From a virus: a DNA stretch of 20,970 nt. The notes under the pieces were generated by a model, which was not told the origin of the DNA, did no database searches, and was given only the letters and a program-made list of their open reading frames with translations. A program made the position numbers and the translations under genes. The stretch is from positions 1 through 20,970 of IMG/VR virus record IMGVR_UViG_3300044547_000764; one strand, 5' to 3'. Numbering within the stretch: position 1 is the first letter of the stretch; each line of letters begins with the position of its first letter. Shown one piece after another: positions 1 through 8,411 of the stretch.

Positions 1-264
1 ACAGCTTTCCACCAACCTATCAGTTTTTAAGAGCCGATAGGTAGAGCTCCGTTTTGTTCACTTCTATTTAAATGTTCCACGAGTGATGCGGAATGAACTA
101 AGCAGCGTATGCGTACTCAGAAGCCCCAATGAATTCCATCATAGAATCAAAGGTCATAGTTGACATTTCGTCAGTTATTGTTTTGTACAGATTTAAAGAC
201 ATCTAGCACTTCTGTCTACGTGTGGTACTACCATTCTCATTGCAATCAAGTCCATGGCATCCCC
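1..264 (-). ncRNA. ssrA: tmRNA (transfer-messenger RNA), 3' part cut by window edge
   Basis: tmRNA rescues stalled ribosomes and adds a degradation tag to the unfinished protein. Read on the minus strand, the RNA starts GGGGATG at 264, followed by CCATGGACTTGA, which fits the tmRNA 5' pattern GGGGNUGNNNUGG..U.GA. Three H-type pseudoknots can be drawn by eye. PK1 is TAGTAC/GTGCTA (225-230 with 204-209) plus ACAGA/TCTGT (211-215 with 187-191). The next is TTCCGC/GTGGAA (88-93 with 75-80) plus TCACT/AGTGA (82-86 with 58-62). The third is GGAGC/GCTCT (46-50 with 30-34) plus ACCTATC/GATAGGT (36-42 with 15-21). Between PK1 and the second pseudoknot is an open frame ending GCT GCT TAG (Ala-Ala-stop), as expected for a tag. 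The T-arm and acceptor 3' strand would lie beyond position 1. It sits 42 bases after the last tail gene, on the same strand. Alternative: another structured ncRNA, but tag plus ordered pseudoknots argue strongly for tmRNA. Confidence 0.85.
98..175 (-). other. tmRNA tag-encoding frame
   Basis: The frame ends at TAG (98-100). If resumption is at ACT (173-175), eleven bases after the PK1 3' strand and close to the spacing in E. coli, the tag is 25 residues: it begins TDEMSTMTF, is rich in Met, Phe and acidic residues, and ends GASEYAYAA. The start resembles the NDE of the E. coli tag, and the final Ala-Ala is the usual protease signal, though YAYAA replaces the common ALAA. The exact resume codon cannot be fixed from sequence; the frame stays open upstream to an ATG at 202. 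Confidence 0.65.
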
Positions 265-273
265 ATATAATAT

Positions 274-281
274 GTAAATAT
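274..281 (-). promoter_or_regulatory. putative promoter motif upstream of tmRNA
   Basis: The minus strand reads ATATTTAC, one base off the ATATTTAT element found before five other transcription units here. It lies about ten bases before the tmRNA 5' GGGG. No terminator is visible between the stop of the upstream CDS (307) and the RNA, so co-transcription from the tail operon with 5' processing is also possible. Confidence 0.4.
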
Positions 282-306
282 ACGAATAATAATTTAGATT
301 ACCAAA

Positions 307-666
307 TTATTTTTTAAATTGTAAAAGGTATGGTAAATAAAGTTGAATCGCTGGTAATACCTTAGCTGCTCTTTTTACCGATTTTAAATTTGCTTCTTTT
401 ATTTCTTCATCAGTACCAGACAATTTCCAATCCAATGCAACTACAATATAAAAGTTATTGTTTATAAATTCTTGATATCCCGTTTTTGATATCTCACGTA
501 CAGCCGAATTTTTATCATTTGATTTTTGTATAAAATATCTAGTAATATATCCAGTTGTATAATCTGTATCTATTGGAGATGGGACATATGATGTTATAGT
601 AGGAATTTGAAATTGATTTATTTTACTTCTATTAATTCTATTATATATTACATTATATATACTCAT
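307..666 (-). CDS. Small phage protein of unknown function, probably virion or baseplate associated
   Basis: This 119-residue protein is the last gene of the tail operon, with its ATG one base after the stop of the hub gene, so translational coupling is likely. The N-terminus is basic and polar. The body (about residues 30-119) has a PSPIDTDYTTGYITRYFIQK stretch, a VALDWKLSG strand, and a C-terminal segment with LPAIQLYLPYLLQF. The pattern of a short beta-rich body followed by an amphipathic end resembles small conserved proteins I recall from T4-like environmental phages, but I cannot name a family. There is no signal peptide, membrane helix or catalytic motif. A structural role is inferred only from position. 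There is no clear Shine-Dalgarno before the ATG. Confidence 0.75.
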   Translation of the reverse strand: MSIYNVIYNRINRSKINQFQIPTITSYVPSPIDTDYTTGYITRYFIQKSNDKNSAVREISKTGYQEFINNNFYIVVALDWKLSGTDEEIKEANLKSVKRAAKVLPAIQLYLPYLLQFKK

Positions 667-667
667 A

Positions 668-3238
668 TTATTGTATTTGTCTATATTCTCCTTTTACTTC
701 AGTAAACCAATTCATATTCTCAATAGTGTGTTCTACCTGTGTTATTTGAAACAATCCATATTTTGCGTATTTTGCAGGTATTCCAATTATATTAAACATA
801 TCACCTCGTCTCAATCCACTTGTTCCTAATATTTTAAAACTATATTTTATTGGCAATGGTTGTGATAATCTCTTATCAACTCCTCCGTTTTCATTTACTA
901 AATTATCTGTTGGTTTTTTTAAAAAGAAATTTTTATTTTTTATTTTATCAAAAAATGAAGTATCATTAAAACAATATATTATAAAATTCTTATTAAATTC
1001 ATCTTTAGCTGTAATACTACCATCTGTTAATGCTAATGGTGTATTTATGCTTGGATTTGGTACTACATCAAGTTTATCTAAATTTTTGGTAAGAGTTGTT
1101 TTTTGTAATTCTCCTGTTTCTTTTACCTTTGCGCTAATTTCCTTTTCTATTGCTTTGTATGCAGCCACAGATTCAGCTGATGCTGTACTTCCATCTTCAT
1201 TATAATATGCTGTTATTCCAGGAGAACCCACTCCAAACGATTCAGTTTTGGTAGTAATTTTTAAGTCTTCCTTTGCTTTTTTTAAGTCTTCTAGTGTTTT
1301 ATCTTCTTCAGGAGGAGGTGCACTAGCTGCATTTTCGGTAGTTGCCGGTCTGTCACTACCACCTGCTACTACTTCTTTTAAAAATAAATCTACACTTGCA
1401 TTAAAAAATCCACCAACATCGGTTATTGGTGTGTCAGGATTTGTTACTACATCTAATCTTCTAGAAACAATTTGATTAGTCATTTCACCCGGTATAGACA
1501 ATTCCAAATTTGATTCTAAAAATGTACAATTGGCACCATTGTGATAGAATGTACGAATTGGTTCTGCTGTTGATGGTTTTCCTATCCAATTTTCATCAAT
1601 AACTCCCAATCGTATAGTAGTTTTTGTACTTTCAAGTTGAGTTATTTTTATTGGATTTGTTATATTCATAGGATTTAGCATAGGAACTGAAAATGCGTTT
1701 ATTTCAATTTCTTTACTTATATTTCCATTTTCATCTTGCATTTCTACTATTTGAAAATTCCAATATGAATTAACTGCAGAAGACATTTCGTTTAAAATAT
1801 CTAAAAATATTTCTCTTATATTTTTATTTTTTTGTTCAATTTTATTTTTGAACATATCAAAATTTACATATAAGTTTTTTAAATACCCCCAATGTTCAGC
1901 CTCTTCACTATACCCTTTTACAATTTCAGAAGTTAATGCACTACTTTCAACAAATGGGACACCAAGTCCAATAAAGTTACTATCATATAACTCTTGTTGG
2001 CTTACATCATTTACATTTAAAAAATATTTACTAAATTCAGGTAAATTACCTGCTATTAAAAGTTTATCAGCTTTTGTTGAAAATATTTTTGGAAATGCAC
2101 CAATAACAGAATTTGAAATATCAATTCTTAAATCAATACTTTCGTTTCCCATTGTGTATGCTTCAATAACTCCAATTCTATTTAATATTGCTACAGCCAA
2201 TTCAAGTCTAATATATCTATTTGTTGAAAATAGCTTATCCTTTTCTAATGGAATATCACCGGCAACGGATTTTACATCAACTTCATCACTTTTCCAAAAT
2301 TTGTACCAGGCTGGTTTTGCAAATGAATTTACCGAATTACTAACTACTTTATCAAAATTTATAAAATCAAGCTCAGTTATCTTTACTTTACCATCCGTTA
2401 GTATATCTTTTACATTCTGGGTTTGTCTAAATGTTGGTAAATCATTGAACATTGCTTTAAATCTACGGTCTAATGCGGTTGCATCTTCATCTTCTGCTTC
2501 GCTTGATGGATATGGATATGGGCCTGTATTATTTGTTACTAAGTTAATATCTCCGTTACCATCTTGTTTTAATGGTAAATTATGCGATTGCATAAATGTA
2601 GGTAATGATGGAGACCCTCTTAAAGATACTTCTACATCATACGTCTCATCTGCATTATTAATATTACCGCCAACTATAAATCCTAAAAAAGAATCATAAT
2701 CACCATTTGATTTAATTCGTTTTTCATGTAATTTATTTTGGTTTAAATTAGAAGTAACACCATCGGATAATATTTTTTTTCTATCAATGATACCCCATGA
2801 TGCATTTGGAGTATTCCATCCAAATTCTATACAAAGAGTATAACCAGGCTCCATAAAATATTCTTGAATCAATTCTAATTGTTCTAATGTAAAACATTTT
2901 ATTTTTAAACTTACCTCTCTTGATATTTGGTCATGACCTTCTTTAACAGTCAAACCAGTTATAATTGGTCTTGGCCTTAATGCTCTACCAGCTTTAGTAG
3001 ATACTATTTTACCATTCCAATCACTTCCAACAGTTCCACTTGTATTTGAGTTTCCATAAACAGATGCTTCTCCATTTAATGAAAATATTGGATAATCGGG
3101 ATGAGATTCAAATATAAGCCCAGCATTTGCTCCAGAAATAACTCTCACCCAGCAATTCAATGTACTAGCTGCTACATTATTTCTATTCTTTATTTTGTAA
3201 GCGATATTTGCTTCTATGTTTGATAGCTTAGGCCACAT
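668..3238 (-). CDS. Baseplate hub protein (T4 gp27 / gpD-type)
   Basis: Hub proteins form the trimeric ring at the centre of the baseplate that joins the tube to the central spike. This 856-residue protein has an N-terminal half with the hub-like segment SLKIKCFTLEQLELIQEYF followed by a PGYTLCIEFGW strand (about 110-145). It ends (about 794-856) with GTSGLRRGDMF, FQITQVEHTIENMNW and TEVKGEYR, the pattern I associate with the last domain of contractile-tail hub proteins. It is much longer than T4 gp27 (about 390 residues). Part of the excess is a low-complexity acidic/proline linker at about 625-670 (APPPEEDKTLEDLKKAKED), which looks like an inter-domain hinge. There is no lysozyme-like domain, so this is not a gp5-type fusion. 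The start at 3238 follows the stop of the LysM-like gene by one base. Family call is from motif memory and gene order; exact T4 equivalence is uncertain. Confidence 0.7.
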   Translation of the reverse strand: MWPKLSNIEANIAYKIKNRNNVAASTLNCWVRVISGANAGLIFESHPDYPIFSLNGEASVYGNSNTSGTVGSDWNGKIVSTKAGRALRPRPIITGLTVKEGHDQISREVSLKIKCFTLEQLELIQEYFMEPGYTLCIEFGWNTPNASWGIIDRKKILSDGVTSNLNQNKLHEKRIKSNGDYDSFLGFIVGGNINNADETYDVEVSLRGSPSLPTFMQSHNLPLKQDGNGDINLVTNNTGPYPYPSSEAEDEDATALDRRFKAMFNDLPTFRQTQNVKDILTDGKVKITELDFINFDKVVSNSVNSFAKPAWYKFWKSDEVDVKSVAGDIPLEKDKLFSTNRYIRLELAVAILNRIGVIEAYTMGNESIDLRIDISNSVIGAFPKIFSTKADKLLIAGNLPEFSKYFLNVNDVSQQELYDSNFIGLGVPFVESSALTSEIVKGYSEEAEHWGYLKNLYVNFDMFKNKIEQKNKNIREIFLDILNEMSSAVNSYWNFQIVEMQDENGNISKEIEINAFSVPMLNPMNITNPIKITQLESTKTTIRLGVIDENWIGKPSTAEPIRTFYHNGANCTFLESNLELSIPGEMTNQIVSRRLDVVTNPDTPITDVGGFFNASVDLFLKEVVAGGSDRPATTENAASAPPPEEDKTLEDLKKAKEDLKITTKTESFGVGSPGITAYYNEDGSTASAESVAAYKAIEKEISAKVKETGELQKTTLTKNLDKLDVVPNPSINTPLALTDGSITAKDEFNKNFIIYCFNDTSFFDKIKNKNFFLKKPTDNLVNENGGVDKRLSQPLPIKYSFKILGTSGLRRGDMFNIIGIPAKYAKYGLFQITQVEHTIENMNWFTEVKGEYRQIQ

Positions 3239-3239
3239 A

Positions 3240-3530
3240 TTATCTATTAAAATTATTTATTATTTCTAAATAGTTTTGTGGTATTCTTAATATTGTCCCA
3301 TCCTCAAAACCAAATACAGCATTGTGTATATTATTTGCAGTTGCAATAATCCACCAAAGAGATGCATCTTCATAGAATTGATATGCAAGTGAATCTAATC
3401 TATCACCAGTTTCAGTTGCTACATATATATCATCATCTCTTAATGGAATATTAGGATATATTTTTGATTGATATACCTCTCTGCCATCAATTGTTTTTTT
3501 AGTTCTATTATTTTGATATCTACCTGTCAT
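3240..3530 (-). CDS. LysM-like baseplate protein (gp53 / tail protein X type)
   Basis: This 96-residue protein has a LysM-type fold signature: YVATETGDRLDSLAYQFYED, then LWWIIATANNI, then GTILRIPQ. Together these are the 'set off a structure, then residence in a groove, then IP' pattern of LysM. In contractile tails such small LysM proteins (T4 gp53, P2 gpX, Afp7) clamp the inner baseplate or link hub and wedge. T4 gp53 is about twice as long, so the match is to the LysM core only. The N-terminus is basic (RYQNNRTKKTIDGREVYQSK). It sits six bases after the upstream baseplate gene and one base before the hub gene, consistent with baseplate assembly. A peptidoglycan-binding role is less likely, because it lacks an attached enzymatic domain. 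Confidence 0.72.
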   Translation of the reverse strand: MTGRYQNNRTKKTIDGREVYQSKIYPNIPLRDDDIYVATETGDRLDSLAYQFYEDASLWWIIATANNIHNAVFGFEDGTILRIPQNYLEIINNFNR

Positions 3531-3536
3531 ATTCTA

Positions 3537-5543
3537 TTAATGTTTTATTCCTGCTGCTGTTTCTAAAAATAATTGACTAACTTGTTTACCATCTAAAATA
3601 TATTCTTTTTTACCAGTGGCAGTTTTTGTATCAACTTTAGTATTTGTCTGCTTAACAGGATTTTCTTTTTTAGCACCATCTTTAGCTTTTGGTTGAGATG
3701 CCGCTGTATTTGTTTTTGGATTACCTCCACTATCTATGTTCTTTTTTGCATCATCTGCTTTCTTACCATATGCATATAAATTACTTCCTGGATTAAATAT
3801 AGTTATATCCTTTCCATTGGAATCTTTTCCTTTTGTTTCACTACCATGAGATGCCGCAGATTCTACAAATTTTATAGATATATCAACATCTATAATCATT
3901 GGTAATTTATAATTTGTTAATTCCTTTTGTCCAATAGCTCCGTTTGCAGAATCACCAGGTATTGCATTAAGTCCGGTTTCCCAAGAATAATTATCATCTA
4001 CAGTATATGTTAATGATTCTATAAATCCTTCTTTTTTGTGATATAAATCTCCTAAAGTAAATTTTATAAATGGAGGTACTACATATTTGGCAGGACTATT
4101 ATATCCTTGTGGATATACTAATGATGTTAAGAATTTAATTCTTTGCCATGCTGCTATATGTTCACCAGCTGATAATGAATATATTTTAAATTTAAATGTT
4201 GCTGTTCTTTCTATTCCACTGTATGTGTAGTAATTGAATGGGTTTCCTACAAATTTGCCTGGCTCCCAAGTAGGTCTAAGTGTTTCACTAAATCCACTTA
4301 TTGTTGCTCTAAACATAACAAGCGATTTCTTTGCAACAGAATAAAATTTTAATGGTATAAAATCTATATTTTTTTCAAATAACGTTTGCTTAGCTTCATC
4401 AGCTTCACTAAAAGCTACTAAATTATTTAATGCATCCGCATAGTTACCAACCCTTGCTTTTATAACATTATCGTCAGTATCTTTATATAATTCGTTATAT
4501 GAAAATCCTCGTTTAGTACCTAATGAATTTTCCACTACATAGTCACCATACTCATTTTGAGTACCAATTACTCCATTTTTACCGGTTGAATATGGTGTAG
4601 CGGAATAATCATTTATATATTTTATTGCGGTTGGCTTTTTTGGTAAAATTGTAGTACTCAACGGAGTAAAATCTTTTTGTGCTTCCCCAACACCAACTTG
4701 CTCTAAATAGTGTTTTAAATAATCAGTTTCTGTGTCTACATAAAATTTAGCTGAGTATGGAGTATTTGAACTGTATTTATAACGAGTAAAATTAAATAGC
4801 TCAGTACTATTTTTTACATATGCTTTATTGCCTTGCTTATTTTTTCTAAAAACAATCAATTTACCATCTTCATTAACGCCTGTTGCCGTACCTCCAGTTG
4901 CCAATCCTATTGTTGATTCTCCAAATAATCCTTTTTTGATTTTATCTTTAACCATTTGAGTTGCCCCACCAATTAATTGATTACCCATTTGATTTGGAGT
5001 ACCTTTTGCAGCTTGATTTAAAAATTTTCCAAGTAAGCTACCTGCTGCATCTTTTTTTGCTTTGCTAAAATATTCCGAATATCCAAACGGAGTGGTGTAC
5101 TTAAACGTATCGGATTCTAATTTTAAATTACTTGGTATTAAACTGCTTGGTAATCCTAATTTGCTTGATACAAAACTTTTAATCTTATTTGCAAATGCAC
5201 TAAGAACACCACCAGCACCAGCTCCGTTTGCAACCGATTTCATTGTATCCAAATCCGTTGTAGTACGAGTTTTTAATCTAATAATATCAGTACCATATAT
5301 AATCGGAGATGCTACATTTTTTAATATTCGTAATCCAGTAATTCCTTCCTCAAATCTAGTTTCTCTACCTCTTGTAGATAAATTTCTTCTTGCTATTTGT
5401 TGTAATGGAAATGCCACTGCGTTCATCAATGGATTTGCAGAAGTAGGTTTATTCTCTTTGCTATTTTGAATATCATACTTTTGTTGAGCAGTTTGATTAT
5501 TGCTTAACTTTTTAGATTTAAATAATTCTTGTAATGATGGCAT
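3537..5543 (-). CDS. Baseplate / tail-tube initiator-like protein (gp48/gp54 position)
   Basis: This 668-residue protein comes directly after the tape measure, where T4 encodes the tube-initiating proteins gp48 and gp54. Residues about 394-563 are beta-rich and tube-like: FRATISGFSETLRPTWEPGK, then YYTYSGIERTATFKFKIYSL, a helix with AAWQRIKFLTSLVYPQ, then PFIKFTLGDLY, GFIESLTYTVDDNYSWE and LPMIIDVDISIKFVES. This strand pattern resembles the tail-tube fold used by tube initiators. The N-terminal 390 residues are less distinctive (basic start, glycine-rich stretch near 105-115). Residues about 565-645 form a Lys/Thr/Asn-rich linker, followed by a short C-terminal helix. It is about twice the size of gp48 or gp54, so it may combine roles. 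The role is inferred from position and fold pattern. The gap to the tape-measure stop is 12 bases and there is no obvious Shine-Dalgarno. Confidence 0.6.
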   Translation of the reverse strand: MPSLQELFKSKKLSNNQTAQQKYDIQNSKENKPTSANPLMNAVAFPLQQIARRNLSTRGRETRFEEGITGLRILKNVASPIIYGTDIIRLKTRTTTDLDTMKSVANGAGAGGVLSAFANKIKSFVSSKLGLPSSLIPSNLKLESDTFKYTTPFGYSEYFSKAKKDAAGSLLGKFLNQAAKGTPNQMGNQLIGGATQMVKDKIKKGLFGESTIGLATGGTATGVNEDGKLIVFRKNKQGNKAYVKNSTELFNFTRYKYSSNTPYSAKFYVDTETDYLKHYLEQVGVGEAQKDFTPLSTTILPKKPTAIKYINDYSATPYSTGKNGVIGTQNEYGDYVVENSLGTKRGFSYNELYKDTDDNVIKARVGNYADALNNLVAFSEADEAKQTLFEKNIDFIPLKFYSVAKKSLVMFRATISGFSETLRPTWEPGKFVGNPFNYYTYSGIERTATFKFKIYSLSAGEHIAAWQRIKFLTSLVYPQGYNSPAKYVVPPFIKFTLGDLYHKKEGFIESLTYTVDDNYSWETGLNAIPGDSANGAIGQKELTNYKLPMIIDVDISIKFVESAASHGSETKGKDSNGKDITIFNPGSNLYAYGKKADDAKKNIDSGGNPKTNTAASQPKAKDGAKKENPVKQTNTKVDTKTATGKKEYILDGKQVSQLFLETAAGIKH

Positions 5544-5555
5544 GTTATTCTATGT

Positions 5556-8105
5556 TTACGCTAAATTAAAACTATTTCTACTTGTCTTTTCAACTTGCTT
5601 AGTAATTCCAGATGTAACTTTAGAACCATCCATATAAACAGATATCTTACCTGCATTTAAATCTGCTCTAAGTGCTTTTATTTCATTAATCATTGAGTTT
5701 AGTGGTGCTGATAATGCTGCTAAATTCATTTGTACACCACCTCCACCAGTACCACCAGATAATGCAGCTGCTGCACCAGGCGCTGCTACTAAATCATCAT
5801 TTGCAGATAATTCAAATAAACCACCCTCTTTAGTTGATACTACAGTTTTACCATCTGCCGGTGACATTACATCTCCCGCCTTACTTAAAGATGATGCTAA
5901 ATATCCAAGTATACCACCAATTGCCAATAAACCTAATGGTCCCATCCAGGCATTTCCAGCAAAAATAGATGCAATTGCACTTTGTTCTTTTATACCTGCC
6001 TCTGTAGCAGCTGCTCCTATTCTAGCGGGTGCACCTGCTAATTCTACACCAGATGCAACTACTCCAGCTTCTTTTGCAGCAGTTTTACTTACCTCAGCAC
6101 CTACTGCGGTTGTATTTAATGCTGCTTGACTTTCTGATAATAATAATTGTTCATATTGAGCTTTCAATATTGCACTTTGCATCGTTGCCTCCAACGCTTT
6201 TGCAGCTGCTGCTTTTTGTACGGATTGATAATAAAAATATGCACCAACTCCAAGAGCACCCATAAGTCCGTAAAGTACAGCAGAGTTTTGTGCTATAAAT
6301 TCAAATACATTTGCCAATAGTTGCATTGGTTTTAATAATAAACCACCAATTTGAGTACCAATTGCTTTCAATCCATTACTCATTTGGTCTTGAGATGATT
6401 GTATTTGTGTATTTAATGCAAATTCCTCTGTCTTTTGCTTTAATTGTTCTTCATTTAATTGAGTTATATCCAATCCTGCGTTTATAGCAGCTGTAGCTTT
6501 AGCTTTTTCATCATCACTAAGATTTGCTAATTTTTCTCTAATTGATAATTGCTTATTAATTTCTTCAACAGTCATATTAGATGCCTTAGCTAAAGCCTCT
6601 TGAGTGAATACACTTTGTTTTGTGAAATCACCACTTCTCTGAATTTGTTTTAATACTTCGTCTTGCGCTTCAACCATTTTACCTGCTGCGGCTAAACCTC
6701 TTGCTTGTGATAAATTAAATTGTCCACCAACAAAAGTTGCTGCTACTAATTCATCTCCAATATTTTCTTCAAAATTTAATAAGCCTTTAGCAGTCTTTTC
6801 AACATCTTCAAGTTCTTGTCCTAATTGATGTGCTTTTATTACTTGTTGTTTAAGTAAATTAACATCACCATGAAAATACTTTGATGTAATTCCAGCACTT
6901 TTTGAAATATCCTCCAATACTTCTTTAGGAGAAACACCAGCCATCTCTGCCATACTAGCTACTTGTAATCCTACACTAGCTGCCGTTTCTTGTGATAATC
7001 CAGATACTTGTTCAAATACCGATTGCACTTTAGCTGCCTCACTTTCGGATATACCTAAATTAGTTGTCATTATTGATAACGCTGCTACAGTACTTTCACT
7101 AAATTGAGCTATATCACTAAATTCATTCTTAAGTTGATTTGTTATTTCATATACCGTAGCAGCATGTACTCCCATCTTTCCATACTCTACTGCAATTACA
7201 TGGGCTGAATGTTCTATTTCATATGTTTGCTTTTTTGTATATCCAGTATCCTCTCTAAATTTGCCCGCTGCTTTATCTAATTCTAAAAAATCTTCAACTG
7301 CAAGTCCTATTGCCGTAAATAATAATAATATAGGAGAACCTGCTATAAGTGCACCCATTAATTTTTTTGCTGCATGTCCTGCAGATGTTAATGATTCTGG
7401 TAATTCTCCGGCTAAATCACTTGTTTCTTCTTCAATTTCCTTTAAACGTTCTAATTGATGTTCTTTCTTTTCTGCTAATTCAAATGATTTTTCTGCTGCT
7501 ATTCTTTCTTCTCCAGTTAAATCTTTTATTTTTGCTAACAATTGTACTCGTTCCATATCCACTTTCTTTATACCAAACATACTATTCAATTGTTCAATAT
7601 AATCAGAATTTACTTGTAATTGTTCTTCACTTACCTTACCCATTGTTTCAAGACGAATATCACTTGCTTTCTTTTCTTCTTCGGATAAATTTATTTCATT
7701 TTTTTTACGTTCTACCATTAATGCATTAAGTGTACCATATACTCCTTTTTGTTGAGTATTTATTTGTAAAGCTTTTTGGAGTTGAGGACTCATTTTTGAA
7801 ATGGATGTTGCATACTCATCAATCATATCATTAAGTTCCTTTTGATGAGCAGTTTCTTTTTCTTTTAATGCATTAATCTTAGCTTGTCTTTTTTCATTTT
7901 GGTCTAATGCTTTTTGTCTTTTTTTAGCTTCTTCTTCAGTTAATCCTAAAAGTATTTTAGTACTAGCTATTTTGTTTTCCATTTCTTGAGCTTCCCTACC
8001 ACTAAGAACTGCGGCAGCTTTTATTTGCTCATTTAAGCGAGTTTGAAGTTCTCCTTGCTGTTTAAGCAATTCGTTTAATTCTCTACTATTTTTGGAATCT
8101 GCCAT
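5556..8105 (-). CDS. Tail tape measure protein
   Basis: The tape measure sets tail length and is ejected through the tube at infection. This 849-residue protein has a long charged, coiled-coil-like N-terminal part (about 1-235, rich in Lys, Glu, Gln), a hydrophobic segment at about 249-270 (GALIAGSPILLLFTAIGLAV), a helical middle, and two more membrane-like segments at about 610-626 and 720-737. It ends with a KISVYMDGSKVTSGI motif close to the VYLDGKKVG-type ending common in tape measures. The Ala/Gly-rich, low-complexity C-terminal third also fits. It follows the gp26-like chaperone region and an 80-residue gene and precedes the tube-initiator-like gene, the expected order. The ATG at 8105 lies 19 bases after the upstream stop, with only a weak AAAGAA ahead of it. 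T4 gp29 is about 590 residues; if the usual length rule holds, this tail would be longer than that of T4. Confidence 0.88.
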   Translation of the reverse strand: MADSKNSRELNELLKQQGELQTRLNEQIKAAAVLSGREAQEMENKIASTKILLGLTEEEAKKRQKALDQNEKRQAKINALKEKETAHQKELNDMIDEYATSISKMSPQLQKALQINTQQKGVYGTLNALMVERKKNEINLSEEEKKASDIRLETMGKVSEEQLQVNSDYIEQLNSMFGIKKVDMERVQLLAKIKDLTGEERIAAEKSFELAEKKEHQLERLKEIEEETSDLAGELPESLTSAGHAAKKLMGALIAGSPILLLFTAIGLAVEDFLELDKAAGKFREDTGYTKKQTYEIEHSAHVIAVEYGKMGVHAATVYEITNQLKNEFSDIAQFSESTVAALSIMTTNLGISESEAAKVQSVFEQVSGLSQETAASVGLQVASMAEMAGVSPKEVLEDISKSAGITSKYFHGDVNLLKQQVIKAHQLGQELEDVEKTAKGLLNFEENIGDELVAATFVGGQFNLSQARGLAAAGKMVEAQDEVLKQIQRSGDFTKQSVFTQEALAKASNMTVEEINKQLSIREKLANLSDDEKAKATAAINAGLDITQLNEEQLKQKTEEFALNTQIQSSQDQMSNGLKAIGTQIGGLLLKPMQLLANVFEFIAQNSAVLYGLMGALGVGAYFYYQSVQKAAAAKALEATMQSAILKAQYEQLLLSESQAALNTTAVGAEVSKTAAKEAGVVASGVELAGAPARIGAAATEAGIKEQSAIASIFAGNAWMGPLGLLAIGGILGYLASSLSKAGDVMSPADGKTVVSTKEGGLFELSANDDLVAAPGAAAALSGGTGGGGVQMNLAALSAPLNSMINEIKALRADLNAGKISVYMDGSKVTSGITKQVEKTSRNSFNLA

Positions 8106-8124
8106 TAATTATTCTTTAAATGGA

Positions 8125-8367
8125 TTATATATTTTTTGGTACTAATCCAATTTTAGCTAATTTATCATAAATTTCAGGATTTCTACTTTTGATATTATGT
8201 AATATAGGGCCAGTAGATGCATCAATTTTATCATAATCCGCTTGTAATTTTTTTAATATAGGGTCATTATCTACTATTTTTTGAATTTCATATGGAGTTT
8301 TTTTCTTTTTAAAAAATAATTCCCAAAATTCATTAATATTTCCCTCTGATAATTTGTATTTTTTCAT
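8125..8367 (-). CDS. Small helical protein preceding tape measure, function unknown
   Basis: This 80-residue, lysine-rich protein starts the tape-measure operon. It is mostly helical by composition: an N-terminal part with WELFFKKKKTPYEIQKIVDN, then PILKKLQADYDKI, and a C-terminal RNPEIYDKLAKIGLVPK. There are no membrane segments or metal motifs. The spacing (19 bases to the tape measure) and a promoter-like motif 27 bases upstream suggest a tape-measure partner or small assembly factor, but no family is recognised. It could be a minor virion protein. The start codon is the first ATG after the intergenic hairpin; no Shine-Dalgarno is seen. Confidence 0.72.
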   Translation of the reverse strand: MKKYKLSEGNINEFWELFFKKKKTPYEIQKIVDNDPILKKLQADYDKIDASTGPILHNIKSRNPEIYDKLAKIGLVPKNI

Positions 8368-8392
8368 ATTGAATTTGTTTACTTATACGATA

Positions 8393-8400
8393 ATAAATAT
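8393..8400 (-). promoter_or_regulatory. putative late promoter motif ATATTTAT
   Basis: The minus strand reads ATATTTAT about 26 bases before the ATG of the 80-residue gene, immediately downstream of a terminator hairpin. The same octamer occurs before the tube, sheath and 131-residue genes. This placement after a terminator and before an operon is what a promoter would need. Confidence 0.5.
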
Positions 8401-8411
8401 CCTATAAACGA

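Noticed and set aside
98-202. 34-residue ORF starting ATG (MSLNLYK...) on the minus strand as a protein gene
   Set aside because: It has no ribosome site and lies inside three ordered pseudoknots; better explained as the tag frame of a tmRNA.
193-255. 20-residue ORF MDLIAMRMVVPHV... upstream of the above
   Set aside because: It overlaps the tmRNA 5' domain and PK1; too short and without a start signal.
1848-2699. Plus-strand ORF of 283 codons inside the hub gene
   Set aside because: Antisense of a convincing hub CDS; Ser/Leu-rich composition expected of a shadow frame.
5062-5469. Plus-strand ORF of 135 codons
   Set aside because: Shadow of the baseplate gene, no start signal and no family pattern.
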